From: Protopterus annectens
Taxonomy: Eukaryota > Chordata > Ceratodontiformes > Protopteridae
NCBI RefSeq assembly: GCF_019279795.1
Contig: NC_056731.1
Location: 866,415,482-866,479,481, forward strand
Direction of reading: 5' to 3'
Length of the DNA: 64,000 bases
Positions within the stretch are counted from its first letter, which is position 1. Each line of letters begins with the position of its first letter. Below, in pieces: positions 9,205-20,339 of the stretch. Made by a program: the position numbers and the translations under genes. Below the pieces are notes generated by a model that made no database searches, was not told where the DNA came from, and was given only the letters and a program-made list of their open reading frames with translations.

Positions 9205-12200
9205 CTAAGAATTAAAAATATTAATTGAAAACTGTCTAGTTAAACTTTTCAGTTTCACAATGCACAAAATCAAAGACATTTCATTTAAAACCGGGTGTAC
9301 TCCTGCTTTCAATCTTAGTTTCCATAACAACTGTAGTCTCTCTAATAACAGTGACGGAGGGCCACTCCTTCCGTCCTGCGTAATTTGATCTATTGCTTTA
9401 AATTTAAAAGTGTGGGTTGAGTAGTCTACTGTATGTTTGGCCAATGCATTCTCCATTTTGCTTTTCCTTATACTATGTAGGTGTTCATACACTCTTTCTT
9501 TTAACTTACAACCCAATTTTCCTATATAGAAACAGGAGCAGAATTGGCATAAGGTTATGTATACTATAGATCTTGAATTGCATGAAAATCTCTTATTAAT
9601 ATTGTAATTCTTGTTTCCAACTTTAAATGTCTTACCTATCTCCATATTTTACAATAATTACACATACCGCAAGTGTACATACCAATATTTTTCACCATCT
9701 GTTTTTTATTATGTGTACTGCTATTTTCCAAGAGGCATTTTAAGTTGTTCCCTGTTTTGAATATGACTTGAGGCATTTTGGTAAATGTATCATTAATTGA
9801 AGTCTGTCCTGTTAATAAATTCCAGTTTTTAAATATTATTTTCTTGAAATGCACAGCATCTAGGTTATATGTAGTAATAAACCTGTATTGAAATTCTAGG
9901 TCGTCATGTTCTGACTGGTTTATGTCCACTCCATCATGTACACAATTGGTGTCAGGAGGATTCAGTTGGTAAAGGTTAGGTGTATATATTCCCCTACTCC
10001 TTTTACACTGTACTTCTTCAATAATTTCAATTAATAAATTGTTTGGATAACCCCTGCTTAAGAACATCTTATGTAAATGTTGACATTTTTCTATGAAATC
10101 GTAGTCTCTGGTCACCATTCTGGCTGCTCGGACTAACTGACCTTTTATAACCGAGCGCTTTTGGTGTAACGGGTGGCAACTTGAGAAATACAAGAATGTA
10201 TTTGAGTATGTTTCTTTCCTGTGTATTTTTGCAACATACCTTCCCAAATCTCTATCCTTGCTTAACTGTATATCAAAGTATGTTATACATTCTTCATTAT
10301 AATTAAATGTGAAACAAAAAATCAGTTGTGTTATTAACATAATTAACCAGTTGTTGTGCCGAGTTTTTATCTCCTTTTATAACAAATCAAGATGTCGTTT
10401 AAAAATCTCGTATAGTAATTAATTAATTCCTTAACCTGGCTATTTTTCTCTATGTACTCATTCTTCCAATGGGCCATCACAAGGTTTGAAAAACTACCAC
10501 TACAAGGTGAGACCATTCCAATGCCTACACATTGTAGGTACATTTTTTGATCAAACAAGATGTAATTATTAGTTAAAGTAATGTCAAGGAGTTCTTCAAT
10601 TAAAGAAATGTTACTATTTAATGCACCCTTTTGCCTCAGCCTGTCTGATACCCATTCAATTTCTTCCATATGGCGTATAGATGTGTATAAATCTTTTACA
10701 TCAGTCATTAAAAAATGATATTCATCCTTGTACTCTAAATTATTTATATTTTGTAAGCAAGTCCAAGAATCCTTGCATATCTGAGCCTCTTGTTTAATAT
10801 ACTTTTTAAGGATGGTGTCTACATATTTCACGCATGCGTAAGTTGCTGAATTTCTAGCCACTACCAGTGGGCACATTGTGGGGGGTCACCTACACATTTG
10901 TAGATTTTGGGGATCCCAAATAATATTGGAATCCTAGATGCTGGCATTGTCAAGTAGTTGAACGTATATATGTCTATTCTTTCTTCAGTGAACATGTCGT
11001 TAATATAAGTTGTAATTCTTGTATATGCACTGTTCACTTCATTTAAAGACACTGAACTATACGTTTCACTATCTAGAATTTCATTCATTTTCTGATTGTA
11101 GTGGTGTGTATCCATTATGACAACCCTGCTCCCCTTGTCCAGTTTCATTATTCTAACTGGAAGATGTAATTCTTTCAGTAACATCTGATCTTCTTTACTT
11201 ACATTAAAATGTTTGTTACACTTCTTGTTTCTGTTTTCAGCGCAGTTCCTAAAATCTAATTCATACACCTTCTAAAAAACACAGAGTATTAGATGTAATG
11301 GTGGATTATATGTACTAGGTATACGCAATTCCTGCCCACCCCTTGCTTCATTCCCAAGTAAAATAGACAAGTTCAATTTACGAATAAAGCATTTAAGGTC
11401 AATTAAAGCAGTTCCAGTGTCGGCATAGGAATCCGGTACAAATGTATGACCTTTGGAAAGTACTTCAGCTAAGTCATTTTCGATAAAAAATGATGAATAA
11501 TTGTAGACTTGAAAGTTTCTTTGTTATAAATCAATGTACAGTTTGTGTTGTTAAAATTTGAAAGAGTTACCTCCAGCATTTGTTGGTTCTCTTCCTGTTG
11601 TTGGTCTGGGACTGCTGATTGAAGTGTGGGTTGTGGTTTTGCCCCTTGTTTGTGAAATTTTAATTGTTACTACGGGTATGTTTCCGTAACTGCTTCTGTC
11701 ATCTATATTTGCTCAAACTTGCAATTGCTCATTTCTGTAATTAGAAGCAATCCTCTTGCATCTCCGCAATGGTGTGCTTGTTCTTGCTTCCTCATCTTGG
11801 CCATAAATATTTGTTGATTTCGCCACTCTGTGAGCATTCTGAGTTGTCTTTTCCATACCTACGTCACGTATTTCACCATATCCAGTCGGGTCAGGTCTTT
11901 GAGATGACCGTGGGTTTGGATAGGCTAATCCGCGGCTGTATTCATTTCGTTTCTTTCCCCGTTCAGTTTTTTTTATCTTGGTTTCACGGAGTTTAAGTGC
12001 TGTTCTATACTCGTAAATATATGCTCGTAGTCAAAACAATATCGCTCAAAGTCACTATTCCCCTTAATGATGTCATTCAGTTGTGAAATCTCTTTTTCAG
12101 TTCTGTCAGCTGTTATTTTATAATGTTTAATTATAAGTTCTAGTAAATCCAACCCATGCTGATTGAACATTTTAACGAGATCTTGATGGAATACAGAACC

Positions 12201-12227
12201 GGTTTCTAAACCTGTAGGGATTGCCAT
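9205..12227 (-). pseudogene. PLE-I RT / GIY-YIG protein, frameshifted
   Basis: Read from 12227 downward. An N-terminal segment near 11470-11330 reads LSKGHTFVPDSYADTG and FIRKL, as in PLE N termini. RT starts near 11200 with MKLDKGSRVVIMD (the D-K-G motif) and FGIPKIYK near 10905. The catalytic region near 10390 reads RFLNDILICYK, where D-D has become N-D. At 9690-9660 CGMCNYC gives the CX2CX2C motif. GIY-YIG follows at 9560-9480 (IVYITLCQFC, FYIGKLG, LKERVYEHLHSIRK) with the catalytic Arg and Glu in place. Breaks fall near 10865, 10350 and 9640. RT copies the element RNA at a target nick made by the GIY-YIG nuclease. Confidence 0.82.
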
Positions 12228-12412
12228 AACCGGAGCCCTTTAGGCACTATTTGTTCATTTATACATTCCTTTAAATAGGCCATTTCTAGGTGCAACTTTT
12301 TGAATTTTAACACTTTTGAATCTAATGTTTTTAAATGGGCAGCAATATCCATACTTCCTCCAGCCGAAACCCCTTCATGTGTTCTGTTACACTGATTACT
12401 AAGTAAGACAGG

Positions 12413-12715
12413 TTAATTCAGCCAATTATTCAAGTTCAGGGTTCCAATAAGTCCCGAGGTGGTTGCTCGCCCTAGTTGCATTCTAGTGTCAGTGCCTGGA
12501 TTATTTGTCAGTTGTGTGTTTTTGTTTAAGGTGCTGGTCACAGTCTCTTGTACAGTACGGTTGGGGGATGATGTAACGGCAGAGGAATAGGTAGGTGAAA
12601 GTGAGTGAACCCTACCTTGTTCTCCGTTACTGCTTCTCTGGTGGTTTTGGGTCAAATTCTGGATAGCTGTCCGAGTGGCTACCATTGAATCTAGTCTGGA
12701 TGTCAAGTCCTCCAC
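12413..12715 (-). pseudogene. PLE-I N-terminal ORF segment
   Basis: This is an open stretch of 100 codons upstream of the main PLE coding region, Ser/Thr/Asn-rich (LTSRLDSMVATRTAIQNL near its start) and without a recognisable domain. It lies between the upstream terminal repeat and the RT region, where PLEs carry a variable N-terminal extension. Whether it was translated with the RT is unknown. Confidence 0.4.
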
Positions 12716-12858
12716 TCATTACGATAGCATGGCTATAATTGCAGTTAAGTTACCCATATCTTCATTCTGAGATTGTAAGTGCCTTGGGCTCCCAGTTCCT
12801 TCTGAAGTCATGATAAACAAAAGAACTCAAACTCAAACTGGCACAAACTGTAACAAAC

Positions 12859-13187
12859 GTCCCACAAAAATGACAGATGCAGAAGGAAATAGTCCAAGGC
12901 AACAAAGTAATTCACAAACAAAAGCATTTATTAAGCTCTTATTTGTTCCACCAGGTATTAGAATTTCATCAGATAAAGTATTCACACATTTGACTCCACT
13001 TAAATACAATAAAAACATGTCATGTGACTATTCCGCCAATAATAATTCCCCCACTGAAGTATTAACCCTTTGAATTCCTAAAAGGCTGTAATATACATCA
13101 CTTACAACGTATTGTTTATTTAAAAATTGCTCACAAAAATTACTGACAAAGACTGACCTAATTTAACTAATACGATAAAAAATGTAA

Positions 13188-13244
<57 letters not shown>

Positions 13245-13518
13245 TCTGAAAAGCTTTTAACTAAGAATTAAAAATATTAATTTAAAACTATTTAGTTAAA
13301 CTTTTCAGTTTCAAAATACATAAAATCAAGGACTTTTCATTTAAACCCGGGTGTACTCCTGCGTTCAGTGTTAGTTGCCATAACAACTCTAGTCTCTCTA
13401 GTAACAGTGACGCAGAGCCACTCCTTCCATTCTGCATAATTTGATCAATTGCTTTAAATTTAAAAGTGTGGGTTGGGTACTCTACTGTACGTTTATGCCC
13501 CATAACACCCTCCATTTT
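12859..13518 (-). repeat. PLE-I upstream terminal repeat (pseudo-LTR copy 2, partial tandem copy)
   Basis: This is a direct repeat of 8826-9465. It includes a second copy of the endonuclease C terminus (13515-13288: HTFKFKAIDQI, LLLERLELLW, GVHPGLNEKSL) that cannot belong to an intact ORF here. The arrangement is a 5'-truncated copy fused head to tail with the longer copy. It ends at 13518 (ccattttg) where the other copy continues, marking the truncation point. Confidence 0.88.
13194..13243. repeat. (GT)n microsatellite
   Basis: About 24 GT units in the PLE-I upstream terminal repeat replace the (TA)n of the other copy. Confidence 0.95.
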
Positions 13519-13970
13519 GGTGCCTTATGCCTGGAATCTGTGTCCCAGACAGCAAATTATTCTGAGAGGCTCACATAGCCCTACCCATCTAGGGAAGACT
13601 CTTCCTGGTATTACTCTGATGAGTTCACCTCCAACGTCCTTAGGAAGAGGAGGTGCAAATGAAGACTTCCCGGAGAAGTCCCTTTTCCCAGACTTGGATC
13701 TCTGTGAGTGGGAGGTTTCCCCACAGTTCCCTCCAGATGACACCATATTTATGGAAATACCAGAATTGATGAGACAAAGGGGAACCTGATGTGGATTAGC
13801 CCATTCCCAGAAAGCCTGATAAGATGCTATAACTACTCAAGGAGCAAGACCTCCTTTGTAGACTTGATTGTGGTGTATGCAGCGCCAAGAAAAGAAGCTT
13901 CAGGTAACAATCCAGTAGTTCATCCACACGATAGAGACTCCAGATCTGTGGGCTATTTGGAGGTTGAAAA

Positions 13971-14425
13971 AACACAAAATAAACTACTAAAATAGAAAAA
14001 AAACAGCTTCAGAAAGCAACCAGTAGTTTTAAAGTGCATAAAGCACTTTTCGTTTAATAAAATCAAACTTCTTCAGATGCGAACATTCAAGGTAAAAGTT
14101 TCAGTTAAATAAAATACCAGGAAGTGCTTGAGCCTGTCAGCTCACATGCTGTGATGACATCAGCAACAATAGTTAACCCTTCCTGTTCTACACACAGTGA
14201 AAAAATACTGTTTAAAACTAAAACAATGCTGACAACCATGAACAAGAAAGATTGAAGCTATGGTTTAAAAGTAAAGTATGCTGATAGGTATACTTTAAAC
14301 AACAAGAACAAATAAGCATATGAAATGATAAGGTTACCTATAAGGAATTACTATTACACTGCTGAAATTTTGCACTACAAACTTTTTTTGCACTAAAAAC
14401 TTTTTTTTACTACAACATTTCATAC
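13971..14425 (-). mobile_element. PLE-derived short insert with hammerhead-like motif
   Basis: This non-coding insert splits the gag homology of DIRS-c. On the minus strand it carries a well-formed hammerhead-like core at 14076-14040, the element that marks PLE termini elsewhere in this window. The rest (about 450 bases) has no ORF. The limits are set only by where gag homology stops and resumes. Confidence 0.4.
14036..14076 (-). ncRNA. Hammerhead-ribozyme-like motif E
   Basis: On the minus strand CTGAAGA (14076-14070) is followed by A, then a 7-bp stem (14068-14062 with 14058-14052, one G-U pair) closed by a TTT loop. Then come GAAA (14051-14048) and an AGTGC/GCACT hairpin with a short loop. 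This is core, stem II, GAAA and stem III in the order of a type I hammerhead. Stem I pairing is not convincing. Confidence 0.5.
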
Positions 14426-15279
14426 TGGTTCATAGCTAATCGCCTAGCCCAGAAAAATAACTCAGCTGGCAGTTCGAGAAATAAATTTAGGCATCATTAA
14501 CTATCTGGAGGTCTTATCTGTCTGACCCACATGACCCACCCCACTTTTATGAAGAGCCTGCAGAGAAAAACTGTAGAATCATTTAAAAGGTTGCCTGCCA
14601 GAGATGTTTGATGTCAAATCAAGTAACAGGTGTCAGTGATGTTGAATATAACATCGCTATCCATGAGCCTGAGCCACAGTGCTGCTTATGGAGCAGCTTG
14701 AGACTTAATATGAAAGGGCATACCTGGTTCAAATTATGTAGGTTTGTGATGAAATTTAAGCTGCCCTTTGCCAGTATCCCCTTTGATGGAGTAGGATCCA
14801 ACATGAAGTATAAGTTGCTCAAGAATAAGGAGGGGAAAAAAAACTTTCTGCTGTTGATGTCAGATTTTCTTCCCCTCAGGAGACCTATTCTAGGAACCAG
14901 AAGTTAGCCACAAATTTTTGATATTGCAAATCTCAACAGCAAACCTTTGAGCAATATGCAGACAGAGGCCCCTATAGCCATGGAGGGTTCTTCAGTGGAT
15001 GCCACTCATAAGGCAGAAGGGGTTCCACAGCCCTTCCCTTGTGAAGCAGAAGAGAACTCCTGAGCACTTTCCCAACTGTCCCACTCTGGAGGCAGTCTGT
15101 GGTCAGCTTTCACTTTACCATCCATCATGGCTAAATATCTCAAAGGACAGATAGATAAGAGACATAACGTACAGAGGTTATATAGTGCCATTTTTGGAGG
15201 CACCTAAGCCAAACTCCCTTCAATTGACAGATGCACCACCACCACAACAAAAGGAGAAGGTCCATATTTTTTGTCTTCT

Positions 15280-15617
15280 ATAGAGAGTCATCTGGGAAGA
15301 TGCACCAGACCGGAGAGAGTTTGGGGTTCACTCAAGATACTTTTTAGTTCTCAAGAAAAGCAATGGCTTCTGACCAATTTTGGGTCAGCAGCCTAAAACT
15401 TTGTGATTTAAAACAAGTTCCTGAAGATGGTGATGCAAGCTATCCTTCCATGTATATGGGAAGGGGATGGAAGGTGCTATATAGAATTCCAAGACACCTA
15501 CCTGCGCATAAAAAGTGCCAGAACATCCAGGAAGTTCCTGCACTTCTGAGTATGAGGCAGGTATTGCCATTTTATAGTTCTGCTGATCAGTCTCTCAGCA
15601 ACTAACCCCCCCCCCCA

Positions 15618-15688
<71 letters not shown>

Positions 15689-16800
15689 TTTACAAAGTGC
15701 ATAACAGTGGTTGCTGCTCATGTGAGACTATGGGGAATCAAATATTCACATTTTTGGAAGATTGACTCCTAATCTCTACCATAATAGAGTTATACTCCAG
15801 CTTTGTATGTCCTTGAGGATATCAGTGGACACTGCAAACTCCCAGCTGGAGCCTTTGCAAGCCCTGATCTTTATAAGCTGCCACCTGAACACCCATCACC
15901 AGCTTGTTACACTTCCTCAGTACAGACCAATTGCTTTATAGACTGCAATCTTCTGTTTCATCTCCCTGCCTCAACAGCATCCCTTGTTGTCAGTGTTGGG
16001 CATCATGGCATTGACAGTCCTCCTCATTACACTAGCAAGATAATACATGAAAGTACTTTAGAGGACCCCCAAGTTCAGTGGTCAGTGATCTGTGGATCAG
16101 AATATGAGGTCATCAGGAGTGTGCCTTGCTCACCTTCTGTAGTGGATTCATATTTCACGTGATGAAAGGTCGTCTCTTTGTCTTTGCTGTTCCCTAGCCA
16201 CAGTCACCATTGATGTGTCTACCATGTGGTGGTGGAGGTGTTGTTTAGGATATATGGTCCAAGGGACACAAACTCAGCTTGAGGACAGTTTGCACATTAA
16301 TTTACTGGAGATGAGAGAGGTCCTTCTAGAGTTGCAAGATTTAAGACTACCGTCCCTAGGGTGTGATACCTGTACTCCTGGACAATATGGCAGTAGTGTG
16401 GTATATCACCAAACAAGTAGAAACCAAGTCATACCCACTCTTTTAGGAAACCATGAAGGTTAGGGAGTGGGTGATGCTCTTGTGACACTTTTTCATAGCA
16501 ATGCACATTTCTGGTAACCCAACTTCCTAGCAGACTGACTCAGCAGATGCATTCTGATGCCTCACAAGTGGTGCCTCAACCTTTCAGTAGTACAGAGAAT
16601 ATTCTGTCTCTGGAGAAAGCCTTACTGTGACCTTTTTGCATCCCCTTCCAACATAAAGTGCAACAAATTCTTTTTTGTCATGCTTCTACAGAAACAGGTG
16701 CCACAGGACATTCTAATCCATCAGTGGCCAGCAGTGCTTGTCAATGCCTTTCCACCCTATCCCCAAGCTGAATGTTCTGTAAAAATCTAAGTTGTGCAGA
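15280..16800 (+). pseudogene. DIRS-c RT, RNase H and Dam-like remnants
   Basis: RT entry is near 15330 (YFLVLKK in one frame), but the central RT is eroded and broken by (CA)n. RNase H is at 16260-16480: LHINLLEMREVLLEL then a Q-Y-G-S-S-V-V-Y segment, matching LHINVLELRAALLVL and the V-V-W-Y segment of DIRS-main. The Dam-like part at 16557-16790 reads KPYCDLFASPSNIKCNKFF and NAFPPYPQ. Here the F-P-P-Y motif survives although DIRS-main lost it. Stops throughout. Confidence 0.7.
15617..15685. repeat. (CA)n microsatellite
   Basis: About 34 CA units follow a run of C, inside the RT remnant of DIRS-c. Confidence 0.95.
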
Positions 16801-17099
16801 CCTTTAGTAATCTTCCTAGCCCTTTTTAGCCTTGACAAATATGGCTCCTCTTTTTTTTTTTTTTGCCCCCAAGTTAAGATATCTCTGATTCTTGATCCAT
16901 TTTTGGATCTCCTTTCTCATCTTCTGGTAAGCTTCATCTAGGCATTCATTCAGTCAAGTTAACTGAATGACTTCTTCAATTCCAGTGATACCCAGGAACC
17001 CTGCAATACCCATAGAGGAAGATCCTTACCGTATTTAAAAAAAAAAGAAAGAAAAAAACATTCACAATGGACATCTACAGAGGTAAATGGGAAAAAAAT

Positions 17100-17720
17100 C
17101 AATTTAGGCTGCACAACAAGGCTTGGACCCCTTTACTGCTCCTGTTCCATCAGTTCTGTCATTCTTGTCCAGCCTGTTTAACATTGACTCCAGTTTCTCC
17201 ACTATAAAATGTTCACCTGACAGTCATATCCAGCTTTCCTCAAGGGTTCGTCTCTTCCTCCCTTGTAGTACATAAAACTCTGCAAAGCCTTTTTACAAAG
17301 CACCTTTCTCAATAGACGTCCTGCTATGGACCCCTGTCCCTCCATGGGATCTCATTTATGTTCCAGTGAAATTACCCATTCCCCTTTTGCACTAGTTCAT
17401 TCAACTGACTTCCAGGTTATTTCTTGGAAAACACTATTTCTTGTAACAATTACCTCATCAAGGAGAGTCTTGAAACTTCAGGCTCTCATGTTATCCTTTT
17501 TGTTTTTTTAAGTAGGGTCCTCTCCCTGTATGAATCCATCCTTCATGCCAAAGGTAGCTTCTGAGACAACCAGTCTAGCAGTCTGCATGTGTTCTTCCCA
17601 CAACATTTGAATCGAGATTATGTATTATGCTGTGTTGATGTGCACAGGCAGCTGTGATTCTTGTTATAGAGGACTAAGGACTCTGGAAAATACTGTCAAT
17701 TATTTGTTCCCTTTGCTCTT
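17100..17720 (+). pseudogene. DIRS-c tyrosine recombinase remnant
   Basis: The frame at 17390-17500 reads FQVISWKTLFLVTITSSRRVLKLQAL. This is the segment holding the first catalytic Arg of DIRS recombinases (SWKTIFLLAI in DIRS-main, with Arg in SSRRV). Downstream homology fades and the H-x-x-R and Tyr boxes are not visible. Region 16801-17300 carries only weak traces. Confidence 0.6.
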
Positions 17721-19130
17721 AATAAGCTATGCCACAAAATGTCAAAAGCAGTAATGTCAAGATGGTCATCAGACATTTTACATTTTGATACAATAGTTCC
17801 AATAACTAAATTATTCTATGCAAGTCTAGACTTCAGTGTTTAAAGTTGATTGCCATTTCTTCAACATTCTTCAATAATTCATCAGTTGATAACATATGTT
17901 TAGCTGTATCCTGGACTTTTCTGCCTACTTTTGCAAGACACTTTAAGCTGGATGTAATCTCCAGATCCCAGTGTTCCTTCAGGGCTACCAGACTCTGTGG
18001 TATTCTGTCATGATTCCACTCAAGATGCTAAGTGCTTTTGGTATTGAAATGTATGAGCTGGGTAGTATAAGATATGAAAGTAATTTATTCATTATAACTC
18101 ATTCACTCTAATGGATCTCAGGAAGTTTGCACTGTAACTTCCAATGGGCGGAGCCTACGCCTTTTGACAGAATCAAGTTATGTCCTCACATTTCAAACAA
18201 GTGTTCATATCTCTGGAACCATAGAGGTTATGAAGTATAAATGACAAACCCTTCAGCACAAACTATTTTTTTATAGTGGTAGTATTCCTTAGGTGCTAAG
18301 TCTTAAACTGAATTTTTATAAGTCACAGTAAGCACAGTAACTATTTACATTTGTAATATTTTGTAAACAACTTAGTGTTTCAGCAACCACTCAAGTTACA
18401 CACATGCTGTCAGCCGCATTTTATTGTTGAGAGCTTTCATATATTTGTAGGGAGTTCTGTCTGTGTTACGTGGGTGTTGAGATATTTAGACAAATGTGAA
18501 AATTATAGCTAAATTAGTATCATAAAAACAAAAAATTAATATCTCTTTACCTGTACTAGGTAGATGTCAGATATTAATGCAGTTGAGTTTTCCATTGTGT
18601 AAGCTTTATGCAATCTTTTAAAACCTTGTACATAGCATGCACAAAGTTTTAATGTAAGCGTTATGCAATCTTTTATAACCTTGTACATAGCATGTTTTTG
18701 GAATTATTGATGCAAATATGAACAAGCAAGATCTGACGCCTAGAGGCATCATTAGGAGTTAACTGCAGATCCACCTGGAGATGTCACTCAGATATAATGA
18801 GATAAGGATGGTTCTTCATTACCCATGTCCATCCACGTCAACAAACCCATCCTCCTTCACCCATTCAAACTGTCATGTTTCTGCTGTCCTGACAAGCCTT
18901 ATTGATCTCTCCTGAGGCCTTGTTAAGTGTTTGCATTAGATTCTTAGTGGCTACTCCATTGTTATCTTCAGGGTGCAATGCTAAATATAGCATACTTAAT
19001 ATGGACAGGGAAATTCAAGCCATTATGAAAGGTGGGGGGTAAGGGCTTTCTGGGACAGAGAGAAGTAATTGCCGCTTCAGAGTCCCTACGGCGACAAGTC
19101 CTTCAGTTATGAAATCGAACTTTTTTAATT
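17721..19130. other. No recognisable gene
   Basis: No ORF of note and no recognisable retroelement motif on either strand. The only structure I see is a short tandem duplication at 18600-18700. Confidence 0.6.
18600..18700. repeat. 55-bp tandem duplication
   Basis: The unit starting taagctttatgcaatctttt at 18600 recurs at 18655 as taagcgttatgcaatctttt, both containing ccttgtacatagcatg. The period is 55 with two copies (the second is partial). Confidence 0.85.
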
Positions 19131-19132
19131 TA

Positions 19133-19367
19133 ATTTTAATTTAACATTTGTTTACTGGAAAAGTCCAACTTGGAGCGAAGACAATTTCCAGTGGAGGCCT
19201 GGGGAGAAAAGCCCCAGACGCATGACTTTGAAATGTGGGAGGAAACCGGAGCACATGGAGAAAACCCACACAAACGCAGGGAAGACATGCAGACTCCACA
19301 CAGAAGGCATTCCAGTTGAGAACCAGAGAACCTATGTGAGGCGACACTACCGCTGAGCACAATTTCG
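19133..19367 (-). mobile_element. V-SINE-type SINE (type A), minus strand
   Basis: Read on the minus strand it has a tRNA-like head near 19365-19310, then the V-SINE central domain: tctgtgtggagtctgcatgt and gggttttctccatgtgctcc, ending in cctcccacatttcaaag. These match the conserved central block of vertebrate V-SINEs such as DANA and HE1. The tail near 19150-19133 resembles L2-type LINE 3' ends (gtaaacaaatgttaaatt). A second copy is at 49450-49712. SINEs of this kind are transcribed by RNA polymerase III and mobilised by an L2-like LINE. Confidence 0.75.
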
Positions 19368-19708
19368 CCGTTATGGATGGATAATGTTATCCGTATTTCT
19401 CTTGTCTGGGCTTTACTTATTGTTGTAACATTTGTATTTTGTACACAGAATTGATCCAGAACATGTTTTCAACATTTAAGTCCTCTGTCTTAATTATTTT
19501 CCCATAAAAGTTTTTTTTTCTTTCTTTCAGAAAGATTAAGCATTTCATTTTGTATTTTGAGGACTTCCCTTTAAAATGTTTGTTAACTTCTAAAACAGTA
19601 ACTAAAAAAGTTTGTTGTAAAAATGTGTTTCTGTAATACTGGCAGCTGATTGCATTGTAATATACACAGTTGCACTACTATCTCGATTTTCACAGTTTCC
19701 ATTGCTGT

Positions 19709-19937
19709 TGTTTGTTTGTGTCTTTCGGCTTTTCCCAGTTAGGGGTCGCCACAACAGAACTCCGGTCTGCTAATGATTGGCAGTAGAGTTTTACGTGCTG
19801 GCTTGCCGGGCCTAACGCACAACCTTCAACGAAGGAACGCCCATTCACACATGTCGCCACACAGAAGACGCTCTGAGAATCGAATGGGCAACGTCTAACT
19901 GTGAGGCACCAACGCTACCACAGCACCACCACCGCAA
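19709..19937 (-). mobile_element. tRNA-derived SINE with V-SINE/HE1-type tail (type B)
   Basis: On the minus strand the head contains gtggtagcgttggtgcctca (A-box-like) and cccattcgattctc (B-box-like). The tail reads gttgtggcgacccctaactg then gggaaaagccgaaag, matching the 3' domain of DANA-type SINEs (gtggcgacccc, aagccgaaaag). The central V domain seen in type A is absent or lost. A truncated copy of the same tail is at 22985-23065. Confidence 0.7.
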
Positions 19938-20339
19938 TTTAGTTTCCATTGCTATTGTATCTGCCTTAATTCCAGTGGTATTTATTTATTCTGTTTGCTT
20001 TTTATTAACTGGTGAATGAGATGGTCTGAAGACTCTTTTCATAACACGGGTTTATGCAACTCTTGAGTCACTTTCCTACACTTCTACCACTAAACCACTT
20101 TAAAAGGGGATCACCCAAAAAATGTAAATTGCTTTTCAATACAAACACTGAATTACGTTTGCACTCAAAGATGGATGCTATGACTTGGCAAACATTTTCT
20201 GTCTGTATTAGAAAGGAATTCTCAACTGCCTAATTCAAAGTAGTAATTCCTTGTTTTCTTGCTTGGGTGTTACTTAATTGCCATAGCAATAGCATTTAGA
20301 TGCTTAGAACTGACAACATGTTCCTTTTTTAATACATTG

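Larger units (their letters stand above)
8826..9465 (-). repeat. PLE-I 3' terminal repeat (pseudo-LTR copy 1)
   Basis: It matches 12859-13518 over about 640 bases, for example acaaaaatgacagatgcaga, ctccacttaaatacaataaa and ccctttgaattcctaaaagg. The repeat includes the last part of the GIY-YIG coding region (9205-9465) and the 3' non-coding region. The two copies differ in their central microsatellite: (TA)n here, (GT)n in the other. Confidence 0.9.
8826..13518 (-). mobile_element. PLE-I: Penelope-like element with direct terminal repeats
   Basis: This is a minus-strand PLE. Reading 5' to 3' on the minus strand there is a partial copy (13518-12859) homologous to the element's own 3' end, then the N-terminal coding region (about 12715-11270), RT (11270-9640), GIY-YIG endonuclease (9645-9205) and 3' terminal region (to 8826). 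The repeated ends are the pseudo-LTRs known from PLEs, thought to arise from partial tandem copies. The CX2CX2C motif before the endonuclease suggests a Neptune- or Poseidon-like lineage rather than canonical Penelope; that placement is inference. All ORF parts are shifted, so the copy is inactive. Confidence 0.88.
13519..14910 (+). pseudogene. DIRS-c gag-like remnant
   Basis: Near 13690-13790 one frame reads DLDLCEWEVSPQFPPDD then IPELMRQRGT. It aligns with DLDESEGSPGSPSED and EILEILSQRG of DIRS-main gag. NNPVVHPHDRDSRS near 13900 aligns with SSIHPPNRDS. After the PLE insert the homology resumes. Near 14690-14780 SLRLNMKGHTWFKL then ASIPFDG matches the SLRRxAWxRL and PFDG segments of DIRS gag. 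Multiple stops. Confidence 0.65.
13519..17720 (+). mobile_element. DIRS-c: strongly decayed DIRS-like copy
   Basis: Gag, RT, RNase H, Dam-like and recombinase remnants follow each other in DIRS order on the plus strand, with the 5' end lost at the PLE-I junction. A PLE-derived insert (about 13971-14425) and a long (CA)n run (15617-15685) interrupt it. The divergence from DIRS-main is far greater than that of DIRS-b, suggesting a different subfamily or an older insertion. No terminal repeat could be recognised at its right end. Confidence 0.75.

Noticed and set aside
15498..15683. Minus-strand frame coding repeated Cys-Val
   Set aside because: This is a translation of the (CA)n microsatellite.
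18100..18330. Possible short element near caatgggcggagcc
   Set aside because: No terminal repeats, duplication or second copy in the window.
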